Shown here: one piece after another, positions 48,893 through 61,952 of the stretch
Layout of the letters: every line of letters begins with the position of its first letter
Numbering within the stretch: the first letter of the stretch is position 1
Source of the DNA: Rallus limicola
Taxonomy: Eukaryota; Chordata; Aves; Gruiformes; Rallidae
Reading direction: 5' to 3'
Assembly (NCBI GenBank): GCA_022605955.1
Contig: JAKCOZ010000020.1
Location: 2,469,001 to 2,533,000, forward strand
Length of the DNA: 64,000 nucleotides
Position numbers and translations under genes: made by a program
The notes under the pieces: model-generated
What the model was told of the DNA's origin: nothing
What the model saw: the letters and a program-made list of their open reading frames with translations, nothing else
Database searches by the model: none

Positions 48893-51800
48893 GTAGGCTT
48901 CAGGGCAGATACAGAGCTTTCTGAATGCTGTTCTAAACAGGTAAGATTAGAATATTTAATTCAGTCTGAGGTTGCACTTGGAATTGGGAAGAAGTGTGGA
49001 GTTTCAAATGTATTTATTGGAAATTATGATGATATTGTCTATTTGATAACCAGCCTGTGTAGATAAAAGTGCTTAGAAAAGTGAGTTACAATAATGCAGG
49101 ATGAGAAGGGCAGGAAAATATGAAAGGTTCCAACAAAAGAGGTAAGGAAACAAATGCAGTTTTCACTTCAATAGATTTTCTTCATAAAACTGATTGATAA
49201 GTGTTCAATCACTGAAAATCTAAAACTTTGTGAAAAGATAGCTCGCTTTCCTGAGAGAACTTCATTTTTCCCGTTATGGCTACCTTTGCCACTGTTGGTT
49301 TTATGTTATTGCCTTTTCAATCTGATCCTATTTTCCTGTCAAAAGCAAAACTATTAGTGAGTTTGCTGAGTGGCTTTAGCCTCTAAATAAAATTCAGAAA
49401 ATGACTTGCTTCATCCCTCTAGTTCTTCAAAACACTTTATATGTTCAGGTCAATAACTGCAGTTCTCACCCAAAGATCAGGATCTTTGTGAGAATGTAGT
49501 CTTCCTATTTCTGCATTTGGTTTTCTGACCACACTAAAATTGCACTAATTATTCCAGTCATGTTACAGGCTTGGGATAAATGTGTTTGGTAGGTGGTTGT
49601 ATAAAACTAACGTTCACTTGCTGTTTGACTTGTGGGGCTTCCTGAACCGAAATACTCCTTGTCAATATTTGCTAAGTGAAGGGTGTTTTGCAAGCCATGT
49701 TGCTAAATACTTTTCACCCTTAGAATATTCCTCAAGGCTCAAATATTTTTGAGTTTAACAACAAGATGAAAATCAGTTTAAAACCCAGCCTGAGTGTCTC
49801 GATGGGAAAGAGGAGTTTTAGCCTTCAGTAGAAATTCTCTCGTGTACAGATTTTCACATAATTTTATTTGCCTTCCAGGAGGAAGGGTGTTTACCAAACA
49901 TGGTTCCAGGGGGCAAAAATATTTTCAAGTGATTTATTTTAATGTTGATAAGGTTCTATAATAAAAGCTATAGCTGATATTTAATCGGAATTATAATCAA
50001 TCACAAGGCAGATGTGTTGATAGCCATTTACTGACTTAAACTTACAGCTAAAATAAATTCCTATTTTTCTATTCCACAAATAATACTTTGATATTCTCAG
50101 CACCTTTGGTTCTGTAGCATCTCCAGCAGTTATCAAGTGGGATATGCTTATCTAGCTCAAGCAATGCCATGGTACAGATAATCAAGTGAATACAAAAGTC
50201 TATCCAGCACACTGTGCCGCACCACGCAGAGCTAGTAGCTTGAACCCTGGAAACAATATCCATCTGGGCTCCAGCCAAGGCAATTAGTTCTGCCTCCCTG
50301 GAAGGGTAATTAGTCAAAGCACCACACTGAGGCAGCCCTGGTGCTTCTGGCTCCAGAGATAACTCGCCACAGCCAGCTCAGGTGGCTCTGCAAGGTGATG
50401 CTCCACTGAGCCCGGGCATGTTTGTCCCTACGGTAGCGGAAGAGCTTTGCCTCCCTTGAATTGCTGCGTCTCTTAATCATTTCTCTTTGTAATCTGAAAT
50501 AAGTGAAGCAGCTTTGGTTGTACTTTCCATATGAAATGTTACCTCCATATTAGCTAAATGAAGGTCAGATCTTTCCTCCTTAGTAAGTTCTTCAAATAAG
50601 CTTCAGCTGTTATGAAACTATTATGGCTGACCAGAGGACAGTCATTAAAAACACACAGCCCATTACAGGACACCATTTATACTTCATATGTGTAGTAGAG
50701 AGATCATTTAGGTAGTTTATTTTAACATGTTTGCCCCATTTAGGCTGTGCATTAACTTCTTAAATATGTTCTATTGAAATGATATTATTGAAATGAAATC
50801 TAATCTCTCTTCAGCCCTGCAACCCATGTCTCTAATAAACCAGCAGACGTTTCATTTGCCTCTCTTACCTTTCTTTAATCTGAATTTTCAACATTTTCCT
50901 CTTACATTGCCTCATAGTGCTTTTATTTTTTAAATCAAAGTTTAACTTCCAAGAGAACCACCACTGTGGTTTAAATGTAATAAAATATCCAGAGGCTCAG
51001 CTATAATTCTTCTAACTACAAGTCAAAACAAGTTGCTACTGATTATTTCAGCCAAAACATCCGAATTCTGGAATGGTCTTCCAGTGCTGACTCTTATGTA
51101 AACACCATAAAAATGACATTTATAACTGCCAGGCAGTTTTTGCAAGTATCAATATCACAAAATTCACAGTTGAAATGTGACAGGAGTAAATACAGAAGAT
51201 TGAAAAATGGTCCAATGCTTTTTACTTTTTTCTTTTTCTTTTTTTTTGGAGTAAACACAAACCAAGCAAAATAACTTCCAGTTATTTGGACAGTTGTCTG
51301 TGTCCATGGGTCCAGTTTCTGTTGCCTGTGCATGCCTTGCTGCCTGCAGAACTGCATGCAGTGGGCTTCCAGGTTTTGCCTGGTTTTTGTGGACTACCAA
51401 AACATTATTCTCCTATAGTTGGGGATTTTTGCCAGTTTAGTAGAAAAAACCCACTTATGATGGGCATAAATGACAGAGAATGCACCCAAAATAAAAATCT
51501 TCATCTATATCAAGTGCCTGGTACTGTCATCAGTCTTTTGGCATGACATACCCTTCTGTCTTGTTAGCACGCTGTTGTTTGAAGTGAGGATCTCTACCTT
51601 CATCTTGATGTGTCAGTTCCATTGCTTTGTAATGATGCTGAATAACACATTTCTTTAAAGGTTTATTTAATTTAAGAAAGCTTTTCTATGTTTTTTCTGA
51701 ACTCTAGTTCCTCCTAGAATGGGGTTTTGGGTGCATTTTACACTGTCTTCCACCTGCACTATATTTCAAGCTTGCTTTGAGCCCTCATAATTCATTCTTC

Positions 51801-54800
51801 AGTGGTTATGAGGTGAGATTAATAACTAGAATGATAAATATGTGAGTATCAGATTGTACATCATGCTGTCTGTCAAAAGAAGGGAAACTTCAGAGATCTT
51901 TAGTTGTGCTTTCTCTAGCTACTGAGTATACCTTCTGCATATTGACTGAGTCTCATAACTTTTAACTTAATAGAATTAATTCCCTGCTGACTATACTCAT
52001 CTATTGAATTTGTAGAAACCTATACAGGCACAGTCATATGCTTTATGATCAGGACTTGTCAGTGCCTTGAGTATCCCTGAATCAAGATACTCTTCTTATT
52101 TTTGATAATAGAAGCTGATGTGATACAGTCAGGAAAACTTGGATATTTGTTGTATACATTTAATGACAGTTCTGTGTGTGTTTTGATCCACTGGCTGAGC
52201 CAATCAATCACCATATGCATGAGCTTGAAAAATACAGCAGGCAAGAACTTGAAAATCACCTAACTACCTGGACACTGATGCCCAAAGATTAAAGGATAAG
52301 ATTAAGATTTAGTTACCGATTTCCCATTCAGTTATACCCTTCAAAATAATTACTAATCAATATTGAAAAGCAACAGAAAACAGACTTCCAATAAACTTGT
52401 AGAGCAACTAGATTGAAATTAATAGGAATGAAAGTATTAGTATACTGGATAGGATTAGGGACATTTATCTTGATGCTGAGAAAGGTTAATATCAGCTATT
52501 TTAGAGGAAAACTTTAGAAAGTAAACTTTATTTTAAGATGTTAGAAAATGACTGTTTCCTTAGAGAGGAACTATCTGTTTTCCCATTACAGTACATCTGA
52601 GAAAATGTGATCTGAAGACAACCCAATTTTTCTCTGTTACTGGAATCAGTTGGAAACTGTAAACACAGGGCTGAAAGCCTGGGTGGTTACACTTTTGTTT
52701 TCCTTGTTCATGCTGCTCATTTTTAATTCCTTCTTTTTGCTTTGCTTTTCTGATTCTGTTACCTTCTCTTGTGAAAAAACATAGACAGTGTATCGTGTAC
52801 TTCTAAATCTGGGCTCTACGATTTACAAACAAAGCTCTGCTTCATCTTCCCTTTGTCTTGGAGCTGCATGTTAGACTGTAAGAGTAAACATTTTACTGTT
52901 CCAGTGCAAAGGCAAAATGTAGCTCACAATAATTAGACCATTATCCAAAGGCTGATCATGACATAGGGAACTGTGCTTCCATTTCCCATTTTGCTAAAGT
53001 AATGACAAGTCATTTCTGCCAGTAATATCTCCCCCAAATCTTTCTGAAGAAAAGGATATTCATTTACAATTATGTTTCAAGCAGATTCTGATCACCAACG
53101 TTTTCCTACAGCACACAGGTGGATGTGCACACTGAGGTATCATCGAAAGCAGATGATGCATTTCACATCTGAACCAAGCTCTGACAGGCTGCCTAGCTTC
53201 GGTCTTGCAGAAGAAGAGGGAGTGGTGGCACTGCACAAGCAGCTGTGGGAAGCACTATTAACCCTGACCTTTTAAGAGGCGGAAGGCAGTTTAGTGGAGT
53301 GTCAGTATTGTTCCTTATCTCCTGATTCAGCCAGGGATGTAGTACGGTTTTAGTAGTGTCTAAATTGACTTCTGTATAAGTGTGCAGTGCTACAGAGGTA
53401 AAAATATGTAACTTAGTATGGTATTCATACTTTCTGACAGGTTTGCTAGATATTCATGTACACAACTGTTGTCTGAACCTTTTTTGGGGTTGGTTTTAGG
53501 CTTGAAAATCACCTTAGGAAACAATATGAGTCTTCATGTGCTAAAGTTACCTCTCCTATAATTATTTTTCTAGAAAGTAGTTGGTTTACAGAGTGTCTCA
53601 GACCTTTGCATGGGCCAAAAGTCATATTTTAAAAACATGTCCACAACATATGGTTGAAAAGAACAGAACAGGACTGCCTGAAGACCCATTCTCTCATCAA
53701 ATAAGTGTTTCGTGTAACATGAAGCTTATCCTGGTATATACTGTGACAAATTAATTATTTTTTTTAAAATATAGTCTTCGAACCCCAAAATCATAGCTAT
53801 TTATTATAACAGGGAAGAAAACACCATCAAAAATTTACCTCAGTTATTTTCCCAACTGAAGTGTCAGTCCTAAGAAGTATTAATTGTTCAGTATGGCTTT
53901 TGTCTAGGTAGGGGATGTAGAAAAGACTTAGTTCTGATTCCAAAAAATAGCCTGTCTTTTAGAGAGAAAAAAAAAAATCTCTAAATAATACCTTATTAAA
54001 GAAAATGGAAAGTACTCTGGGGCTGTTCACATAATTAAGAAAAAAAGCAGTTTAAAGAATGCTATGATAGCTTACGTAAGGTGAGTTGGGAGGTATTGTA
54101 CCTATTCTTTCTCCTCTATCCAGCATAAAAAGATACTGGTTTTGTCATTCAGGTTTCTTTACCTTACAACAGATGAAACAACTCATCAACAGGCAGGCTT
54201 ATGATGGATTTCAAAGTCTGCACACAAAATAGGTTCAGTAATATACGCCCAGCCCCTGTAGAACTGGGGTGACAGGAAGAAAAGACTAGATAATGCTGTG
54301 AGGAAAACCCACGATCAATCACGTTCTGTGTGCAGGGGGAAATGTGCTATTCCCTGAAACTGTGACATGGTGGGTGGTGTTTTGCCACAATATTTGTACA
54401 CAGTTATTCAAATGACTGCCATTGCATTGTGTAGGTTTATGGCTGTGTGACGTGTTCTTGCTAAAAATTCTTGTGTGGGATAGAAAATATTTGGCATTGA
54501 ACAGAACATAACTCTCTCTTAAAGCAGATGCATGATGATCTGGTGGGGTATCTGCATTGACTCCCTGAATATAAATGAGCATATGAGAGGATTCCATTCT
54601 GTAACTTTTCTACCAAGATCTCTTGAGAAATATATCAATTCAAAACGATATTAATTGATTTTTCATCTTTTAAAGCCATTGATTTAAAAACAAAGTTGCA
54701 AAAAGTCCCCTTGGGCTTTTTATGTTTAAGGATAAACCTAAGGACAGTTCCCATCTCCATTCACAAAGTATCACCAAGCAAGTTTATATTAAAGATGTGA

Positions 54801-55590
54801 CCTGCTTGCATCAGGCAGAATTCGTATTATGCCTCTAAAAATGCAAAGAGGTTCAGTGGTATCACAGGTGAACAGTAGATCTTCCCTTCCCAAAGCCTTG
54901 GAATATTTTTGGGCAACGGAGAGACACGTAGCTGTGCTCCCCACATTGCTGCTCTTAAAAATCCCAACTCACCCAGACTCATGCACACACAGGTCCTGTT
55001 GAATTGAACCATACCTGGAGTTGAAGCTGTGTGTCAGTGTTTGGCTGAATCTGAACTGCCAAGGAAAGCTCAAAACATTGACACGAGATTTATTATCCTG
55101 GTCATACACCATTTACAACAAATGCTTCATGGTTCAGCTTAATCAAATGCTGGCAGGTGAACCTGGCAAGACATAGATTAAGAAAATGAAGTAATACCAG
55201 GGTAGGAGGGAATGCAGAGGCAGTGTGAATGACATGGGAAAGGTGACTGTTCAACCACACACACCACAACATACGGTGCTGTTAAACCACCACGATCTGT
55301 GTAAGTTCAAGTCTGCTCTCCTAACGCCATTCTGGGGGCCCACCAGCCTCATGGAAAATATTTATATTGATATAAAGCTGCTCAAACAGTTTTATATGTG
55401 CACTGGTTTCATTGGCAGCAGAGCTGGTTAAACAGTTCAAAGACATTTTACCCTTCCATTTTCCCTGCTGTTAGAATAGCATGGTTACTGATAGTACTTG
55501 TCCTCTCACTCTTTCTTCCCCTCCTCTTTTCCCCGTTCACTGTTCAGACTAACTCCACTTTAACAGCAATTCAGCATACTGCAGGAAGAG
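48893..55590. other. Long gene-free stretch
   Basis: About 6.7 kb with no recognised gene or mobile element. Open frames are 92 codons or fewer (54319-54597 minus is longest). The patch about 50190-50480 is GC-richer with several CpGs (TGCCGCACCACGCAG, GAGCCCGGGCATG, CTACGGTAGCGGAAG) and may be a functional element or an old GC-rich insertion. A T-rich run with C interruptions lies at about 51218-51249. Confidence 0.55.
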
Positions 55591-55712
55591 GTCATAGAAT
55601 CATAGGGGTTGGAAGGGACCTTGAGAGATCATCGGGCCCAACCCCCCTGACAAAGCAGCTCCCCAGCTCATATTGCACAGATAGATGTCCAGACAGGTCT
55701 TGAATAAGATGG
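55591..55712 (-). mobile_element. CR1 LINE 3' fragment, minus strand
   Basis: About 120 bp of CR1 in reverse orientation. It has the tail GTCATAGAATCATAGG, then GGTTGGAAGGGACCTTGAGA and GATCATCGGGCCCAACCCCC. It continues through the GTCCAGACAGGTCTTGAA region. It is of the classic CR1 3' type, unlike the copies at 10139 and 59934. It is 5'-truncated, with no usable coding content. Confidence 0.93.
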
Positions 55713-58262
55713 TTTTCCCAGACAGGTGGAAATCTTATAGCAGTTGTCATGGCAAATTCACAGGTTTTAGTCTTGAATTCATATCATATTTGCAGTAGAT
55801 CACATAAAAAGAAAAGTTGTACAATTATGAGAGAAGTTGGCTTGCAACTTGGAGACTTTTAAAAAGCTGAGAGATCCAGAAAATGAAACATCTAAGAAAC
55901 TATTAAAGATGTGCTGTATTAATTAGCATCAATTGTCATTTCTTGCATTGAAACAAAATGTGATGATCACTGCCTTTGCTTAGTAATGAGAAGTAAAACC
56001 TTAAAGAAGTGTGAAATCAATTAGTTCTATGATTGTTGTGCTGTGTTATGCAATCAGAGGCTGATTTGCATTCATAACACATCCAGAATCTCCTATCTGA
56101 ATAAGTTCACTTGTTATAGCTGTTTCTCTAAACCTTTGTTTCTTCTGAAAGTAAAATCTTTGATTGCAATAATAGTGCAATTTATTGCAAAATTCTTTTT
56201 CATCCTATGGTATAAATTGGCAGAATCAATATGTAATAATATTTTGAAGGTCATACTCTTCAATTATACTCAATCTCATGCATAGGTAATGAATTGCTTT
56301 AATTGGGGGTATGTTAGGCAAATGCTTTGGCTCTGTAAAATCGGTTCAGATATTGGTTTACTCTTATCATTTCAGGTATTGATTTATTCTTATCACTTCT
56401 TTATTTCTTAATAAATGTTTCCCAGAACAATGCAACTGCTTTTCTGGAGACAGACAGATAAAAACATGGACACTTTCTCTAGTGAAAATATTGATTAATT
56501 CCCATAATGTGAATATAATAATTGGAAGATTAAACAGTGGCATCATACAGCCATGAAGACATTTCTGTAAGTTAGAATTTTGTTGAATGAGAACTGTGCT
56601 ATTTTGATTTAAAGATAATTTTTGAATTCTGAAGAATTTGGAGTATATGCAATATTAAGTATTATGTTCTTTCATATTTCATGTTCCCCAAATAGGACAA
56701 TGGAGAAGCAACAGATAACTCTCTCCACTTGAAACAAAACATGACCAAGACCTTTAAACGCTGAGAAGTAATATTTACAGAATTAACTGACCTGAATTAT
56801 GATTCTTAATATATTAAATGTCATAGACATTTACAACAGCCTCTTAAGGAGTTGTGATTGCTGGAGGCATATAAATTAAAACAATTTTGGATTAAATGGG
56901 AAGAAGGTCTCACACTCTTAAGTGCTTCAGGTTGACTGGGTTTGTTTGTTTTCTTGAGGGCTGGAAGACTTGCCTGGCTGTGTGTGGTGAAGTCGCTGTC
57001 CCAGGAGCAGAGCTGACTCGAATAACAAACCAGAGAGGGGTTTGTGAGGGATGTGCCGGTTTGCTGAAACTGAAAAATTGCACAGAAATGTATTCAGCTG
57101 AAGGAAAATTTTAATAGGTGGAGTGTCTGAGGTCTAGGATAAAAAGGGTGGAAGGAAAAAAGGCATTCTCACAGTGGCTAATAATGCTCTGTGTGCACTC
57201 AGATGGACTTGGGGAAAGATGGGCAGGTTCCTGTTCCACTTCATTTTGTTCCTGCTCAGTCCTTTGCAGGAACCCTTCTCTTCCCCTCTGCATGTTAGCA
57301 AGGGCAGGGACAGGCTGATTTCAAAAGAAGTTTGGGACTCTCATCTGGGATGTGGCCTCAGGGATGCCAGGCTAAGCTCACAGCAGTCCTGAGACAATCC
57401 TGTGCTGAGTAAGCATCAAGTTAAGCTGACCAAGAAAAAGGTTTCTGCAAATTGTTCGCTCTTTATGAGCTCAGTGTTCCACTGGTTTAGCATATTCAGA
57501 GTCTGGCTGGTGCTGCCATGAGGACACAGGCAGGAACAGGAGGAAAAGGCAGGTACAGAAGAGGCCAGCGTCACCAGCAAACATGCATAATGTTTGACTT
57601 TTTTCATAAAGCAAACAGGTCTCTGGAACAGTGAAGATATTTTTCTGTCTCAGATTAAGACAGATTTTCTTAATTGTTTAATTTGGTTTAGTCAAATCAA
57701 AGCCATTTCTTCTCCAACCCCACTACTACCCCCCTCATAGGGAGGTACAGCAGGCTCTTTTGTGTACTACTTCTGCATTAAACCAATTTGATGCAGTATG
57801 AATCCTGCTTACAGTGTGTCTGAATAACAATGTCTCAGATTAAATTTGGCATTTTGGGGTACATGTGAATCATGAAAAATGGAGTACATAAGTTTTTATA
57901 TATTCTCTTCAATACGAAGAATAATATTTATTAAGTTGTCTACTATAAATCAAGCTGTCATTCTTTACCACCTTGCAATGCTGCACTTAAATCTCACTAA
58001 ACCAGGAGCTTATTTCACAAGTTGGTGTTAATGCATTTTGTGAGAGGCTGAGGAAAACATTGCGTCAACTGTTCCATACAGAGTAGCTGAGAACTTTGCT
58101 TTAAGCTTTATTCCTGCTTACCTAACTCTCTAACTTACAAAATCTTTCACACTTCCTTATACATGTCATGTGAGTGATGTGCATAGTGCTAGTAGGATGC
58201 CCATGATTCTTCCAGCACTCTGGTTGTCTTATAATCATGATTTTCTTCCTTTTCGACTAGAA
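55713..58262. other. Gene-free unique DNA
   Basis: No gene is supported. Open frames at 56896-57392 (60-72 codons, three frames, both strands) lie in modestly GC-richer DNA but overlap one another and match nothing known to me. 55713-56880 is strongly AT-rich. Confidence 0.6.
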
Positions 58263-58818
58263 AATCACAGAATCAGCGAATAGAAACTTTGCATTTCTTC
58301 ACAGAATCCCAGAATCACCAGGTTGGAAAAGACCTTTAAGATCAAGTCCAACTGTTCCCATCCTGTGCTAAACCTCCTTCATCTACCCTTTTTTTAAACA
58401 CATCCAGGGTCAGTGACTCAGCCCCTCCCTGGGCAGCCTGTGCCACAGCCCCACAACTCTGCCAGGGAAGAACTTTGCCCTCCCAGCTGAGCTGACCCTG
58501 CCCTGGCCCAGCTTGAGCCCATTGCCCCTTGTCCCATCTCCTTTCCCCTGGCTGAAGAGACCAGTGCCCACCTCTCTGCACCCTCCTGGCAGAGCAGTGG
58601 AGGTGGGGAGAAGGTCTCCCCTCAGCCTCCTCTTCTCCAGCCTCAACACCCCCAGCTCCCTCAGCTGCTCCTCAGAGGATTTGCCCTCCAGCCCCTTCCC
58701 CAGCCTGGTTGCCCTTCTCTGGACTTGCGCCAGGACCTCCATGTCCTTCTGATGGTGAGGAGCCCAGAACTGGACCCAGTTGAGGTGCAGCCTCCCCAGT
58801 GCCCAGCACAGGGGTAAA
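58263..58818 (-). mobile_element. CR1 LINE, longest copy, minus strand, ORF2 C-terminus remnant
   Basis: About 555 bp, the longest CR1 in the window, in reverse orientation. The 3' tail is irregular. Three CACAGAATC-type units (58264-58316) are interrupted by unrelated sequence before CCAGGTTGGAAAAGACCTTT. Read on the minus strand, 58742 to 58410 is open for 110 codons. It shows the ORF2 C-terminal signature: a QLRELGVL / LEKRRLRGDL block, RTRGNGLKL, then FFPGRVVGLWHRLPREG. This region lies downstream of the reverse transcriptase domain. The catalytic domains are absent, so the copy cannot act autonomously. It is truncated near 58818, after CCAGTGCCCAGCACAGGGGT. Confidence 0.96.
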
Positions 58819-59073
58819 ATTTCATGGATAAGAAATCTGACTACTTGGATAAAAAGTCTTCATGAGCAGCAATTCTATAGGTGGTGGCTGGAGAGTGGTG
58901 GCATTTGTAAGTACATGAACATGGGTGCTACAGCAAGGCTGGAGGGAAAAAAAGCCTGGTTAAATCTCTGACCACACACCCTGCCCACTAACTCATCCCT
59001 GGCTTCTGTCACATGGCAATTCCAAAGTGGCTCATCTTGAGTCCTGGCAGAGATTCAGTTGAGATGGAATGAG

Positions 59074-59104
<31 letters not shown>

Positions 59105-59107
59105 TAT
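59074..59107. repeat. A15 run followed by (TA)n
   Basis: Fifteen A (59074-59088) run directly into about nine TA units (59089-59107). It is a simple compound repeat. No transposon body is visible immediately upstream, so I do not call it a poly-A tail. Confidence 0.95.
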
Positions 59108-59809
59108 CTGTTAGGGAATTCTGCAATGGCCTTTTTCCCCCCCTCTCAGCTCCCAGGTAGTCTCAAACTGTAGTAGGAAGCAATACAACTGGGAGAGTCG
59201 CTTTGTACAATCAATCAGCACCAAAACAGTGATGAATTTTACACAGGTTTAAGTCTCCTGTTTTCTTGAATGGTCAGTGCACAGACACTTGGATGTTACT
59301 GATGTCTCTGTTCCAGAGCTATTACAGCGATGGCAGAGTAGGCTGTGTTCCTTTCTATTTCAGGAATGACTGTTGTTTTCAGAGCCTTTATACCTGCTAA
59401 TGCATACAGCAGAACATACCTTGCTTTTTTTCAAAACAGCAGATGCTGCTTCTAACTGCAAATGTGCTTCCCAGAAAGACACAGCTCTGACAGACAGCGT
59501 TACGTGGTACTACAGTTGGTTACAGAATATATTTTGTAGGTGAGTACACAAAGTGCTTTTGAACTGAAAGTCTGAAAGGAAAATATACATTACCAACAAG
59601 TAATTCCTGATCAGAACTCTTTGTGAATTATTCTAGACTTGAAATGACATAGAGAACTTCCTCCAAATTTTCAATTTTTTAATTTCTTCTTGATTTTTTC
59701 TAACCTTTCTCTTAGGTTTTTCATTCAGTTGTCTGAGACAATCTGCTGTATAAGGAGGTGGCTTTAAATACCTCTTCTGCTCTGAAATGATGTACAACCA
59801 TATGAAAAT

Positions 59810-59870
59810 GGATTTATTTTTCATCAGGTGTACAGAGTAAATTATTATATTTACATATTTTACAGGTTAT
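59810..59870 (+). repeat. 61-bp sequence duplicated at 63147-63207 (copy A)
   Basis: This block, centred on CAGAGTAAATTATTATATTT, recurs in the same orientation at 63147-63207. It has four substitutions and no gap (57 of 61 identical by eye). This copy sits in ordinary unique DNA, 64 bp before a CR1 insertion, whereas the other is embedded in a TATA-rich array. Homology ends abruptly on the right after ..TTAT. It is either a local duplication or two members of a short dispersed family. Confidence 0.9.
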
Positions 59871-59933
59871 TTATCTTACTGAGTGAATCCATTGCTTGTA
59901 TTACTTTTGGTTCATTTTTTGCATGCTTTTGAA

Positions 59934-60353
59934 GAATCATAGACTGGGCTGGGCTGGAAGGGACCCCAAGGATCACAGAGCTCCAACCCCCTGCCACAGG
60001 CAGGGACACCAACCTCCAGGCCTGGAGCTACACAAGGCTGCCCAGAGCCCCAGCCAACCTGGCCTTGAACACCCCCAAGGATAGGGCACCCACCCCCTCT
60101 CTGGGCAGCCCCTTCCAGCCCCTCACCACTCTCTCTGCAAAGAACTTCCCCCTAAGATCTCCTCTTCCCCTTCCCTCCTCCAGCTTCACTCCAGCCCCCT
60201 TGTCCTGCCAGTCTCTGCCCTTGAACAAGCTGATTCCCCTCCTGTGTCTCTGCTCCCTTCAGGGACTGGCAGGCTGCAATGAGGTCCCCCCACAGCCTTC
60301 TCTTCTCCAGGCTGACCCAGCCCAGCTCCCTCAGCCTCTCTCCATATGGGAGG
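59934..60353 (-). mobile_element. CR1 LINE, minus strand, ORF2 C-terminus remnant in two frames
   Basis: About 420 bp of CR1 in reverse orientation, from tail GAATCATAGACTGGGCTG to truncation in TCTCCATATGGG. On the minus strand it encodes the ORF2 C-terminal region in two pieces. RLRELG...SLEKRRLWGDLI with EGNQL lies in one frame (within 60367-60152). RGKFFAERVVRG, LPREGVGALSLG and VFKARLAGALGSLV lie in another (60228-60028). At least one frame-shifting indel in a G/A-rich stretch separates them. Otherwise it is well preserved. It shares high identity with the shorter copy at 10139-10322. It lacks endonuclease and reverse transcriptase and is inactive. Confidence 0.96.
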
Positions 60354-61768
60354 AAAAGAACTGTCACGTGTTATTCTGGTGTTCAGGTTTTGGGTTTCCA
60401 TGTGCAAATAGTATACAAAAAGAAGTCTGTGCCTCAATTTCTATACAGAATTTGCATCTTCACAGTTATTCATGTGAGAACCCATAGTAAATAAAACAGG
60501 CTTTTTAGAATTTATAGTAAAATGCATATTTAGGTATTGTTAAATATTGATTTCTCTCTCACACATGCAAAATTATCTGCCAAATGGGCTTGACCCTAGC
60601 TATCAAGAGCTTGCTGGAAAGATTTGTACTGACTACATGTGAAGTCCAGCTGAGCCTGACAAATGATAGATGGTCCAGCTGACTAATGGCTTAAGGGAAA
60701 TAGAGACAGCAGACCTCACTGACAGCTCTTTCTAATCAATCTACACAGTAAGAATATTTCTGTCGATTTCAAAAGGATTCCTTCCCAGAGATCAAACATG
60801 GCTCACAGATATTCCAGGATCTAAGAAAGAGGCAAAGCTCAATAAATCATTTGCTTGTTTACTCAGTGGAAATTCAGGCGTAAAGATATGTTCCTTTCAT
60901 TCCATTTTCCTTTTAAACATTGAGATACTTGCCAAGTTAGGAACCTTTAGAACGTTACTGAATTTTAATTTTCCTTCTGAGAGAGTTCTTGGTGTTGACC
61001 TTTAATTTAAAAAAAGCTTTATGTTCACTTCAAACTTCCATGAAGTTTTCTTTTTTGTTTAAGAGTTTGGTTTAGCTGCTAACTTAACTGTTTTGTGTTT
61101 TTTTTAATGGCCATATTTTCTTGGATTTTGCCCACAAAGATTTGTATCCATAAAGGCTGCTTAATATGCTGAAATCTGACATATATCATAGCAAATTACA
61201 TGCCAACATTACCAGTAGACACGTAAAATTCTTGGATTTGAACTGGTAAAATTCAGAAGAAACCAGAATTGCTCAAGACCTGATGCATTGTGCTGTCTTC
61301 TGAGATCTTAGGAGGCTGATATTACTCATCACAAGCATTTTTCCCTAAAATTACAACTTTTAAAGCACTTTTTGAAATCCCCAAGATTTTTAAAGTCTTT
61401 GTGAGAGCAGTTTAATTTCATTGATATCTAGTGAATTGTAGGGTGCTTTCTTAATGACCTGGCATGTAGTCATTACTGTGGGAACCAGTCTATGTCATGA
61501 CCAATTTAGCAATCTCATGCAAAACAAAGTTGGAGTCAAGTGCACTTGGAAAACTCACATGGTAATGCCTCTGTCATTTATGTCACATGGCTTGCACACT
61601 TAAGTGGTGGTACTGAGTCAAGACAAAGGTCTACCTCACAACCAAGGCCAACAACAGATGATTAGGGGAGAGCCCCCCCAAAGACATCAAGCATGTAGTG
61701 TATTTTCCACATACAAGTCAATAGTTTTTTTTCCCTCCTGTTATTTAAGTGAATTTCAGCATTGGAGA
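60354..61768. other. Gene-free AT-rich unique DNA
   Basis: No gene, RNA or mobile element was recognised between the CR1 copy and the 92-bp tandem duplication. Open frames near the left edge are continuations out of the CR1 element. Confidence 0.6.
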
Positions 61769-61952
61769 ATGTCTTTAAATGCGAATTTTAAAAATAATTT
61801 TAATTCTGAAATGCTTTCCATTTAATACTAGACCCAGTACATTCATATCCAGGTTAAAATATGTCTTTAAATGTGAATTTTTAAAATCATTTTAATTCTG
61901 AAATGGTTTCCATTTAATACTTGACCCAGTACATTGATATCCAGGTTAAAAT
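61769..61952 (+). repeat. 92-bp tandem duplication, two copies
   Basis: Copy 1 (61769-61860) and copy 2 (61861-61952) abut directly and begin ATGTCTTTAAATG and end ATCCAGGTTAAAAT. They differ at six positions by eye with no indel (about 93% identical). This is a direct, head-to-tail duplication, old enough to have accumulated substitutions. The content is AT-rich and non-coding. There is no third copy on either side. Confidence 0.95.

Noticed and set aside
59074..59107. Poly-A tail of a retroposed gene
   Set aside because: No processed coding sequence or target-site duplication was seen upstream. It reads directly into a TA microsatellite.
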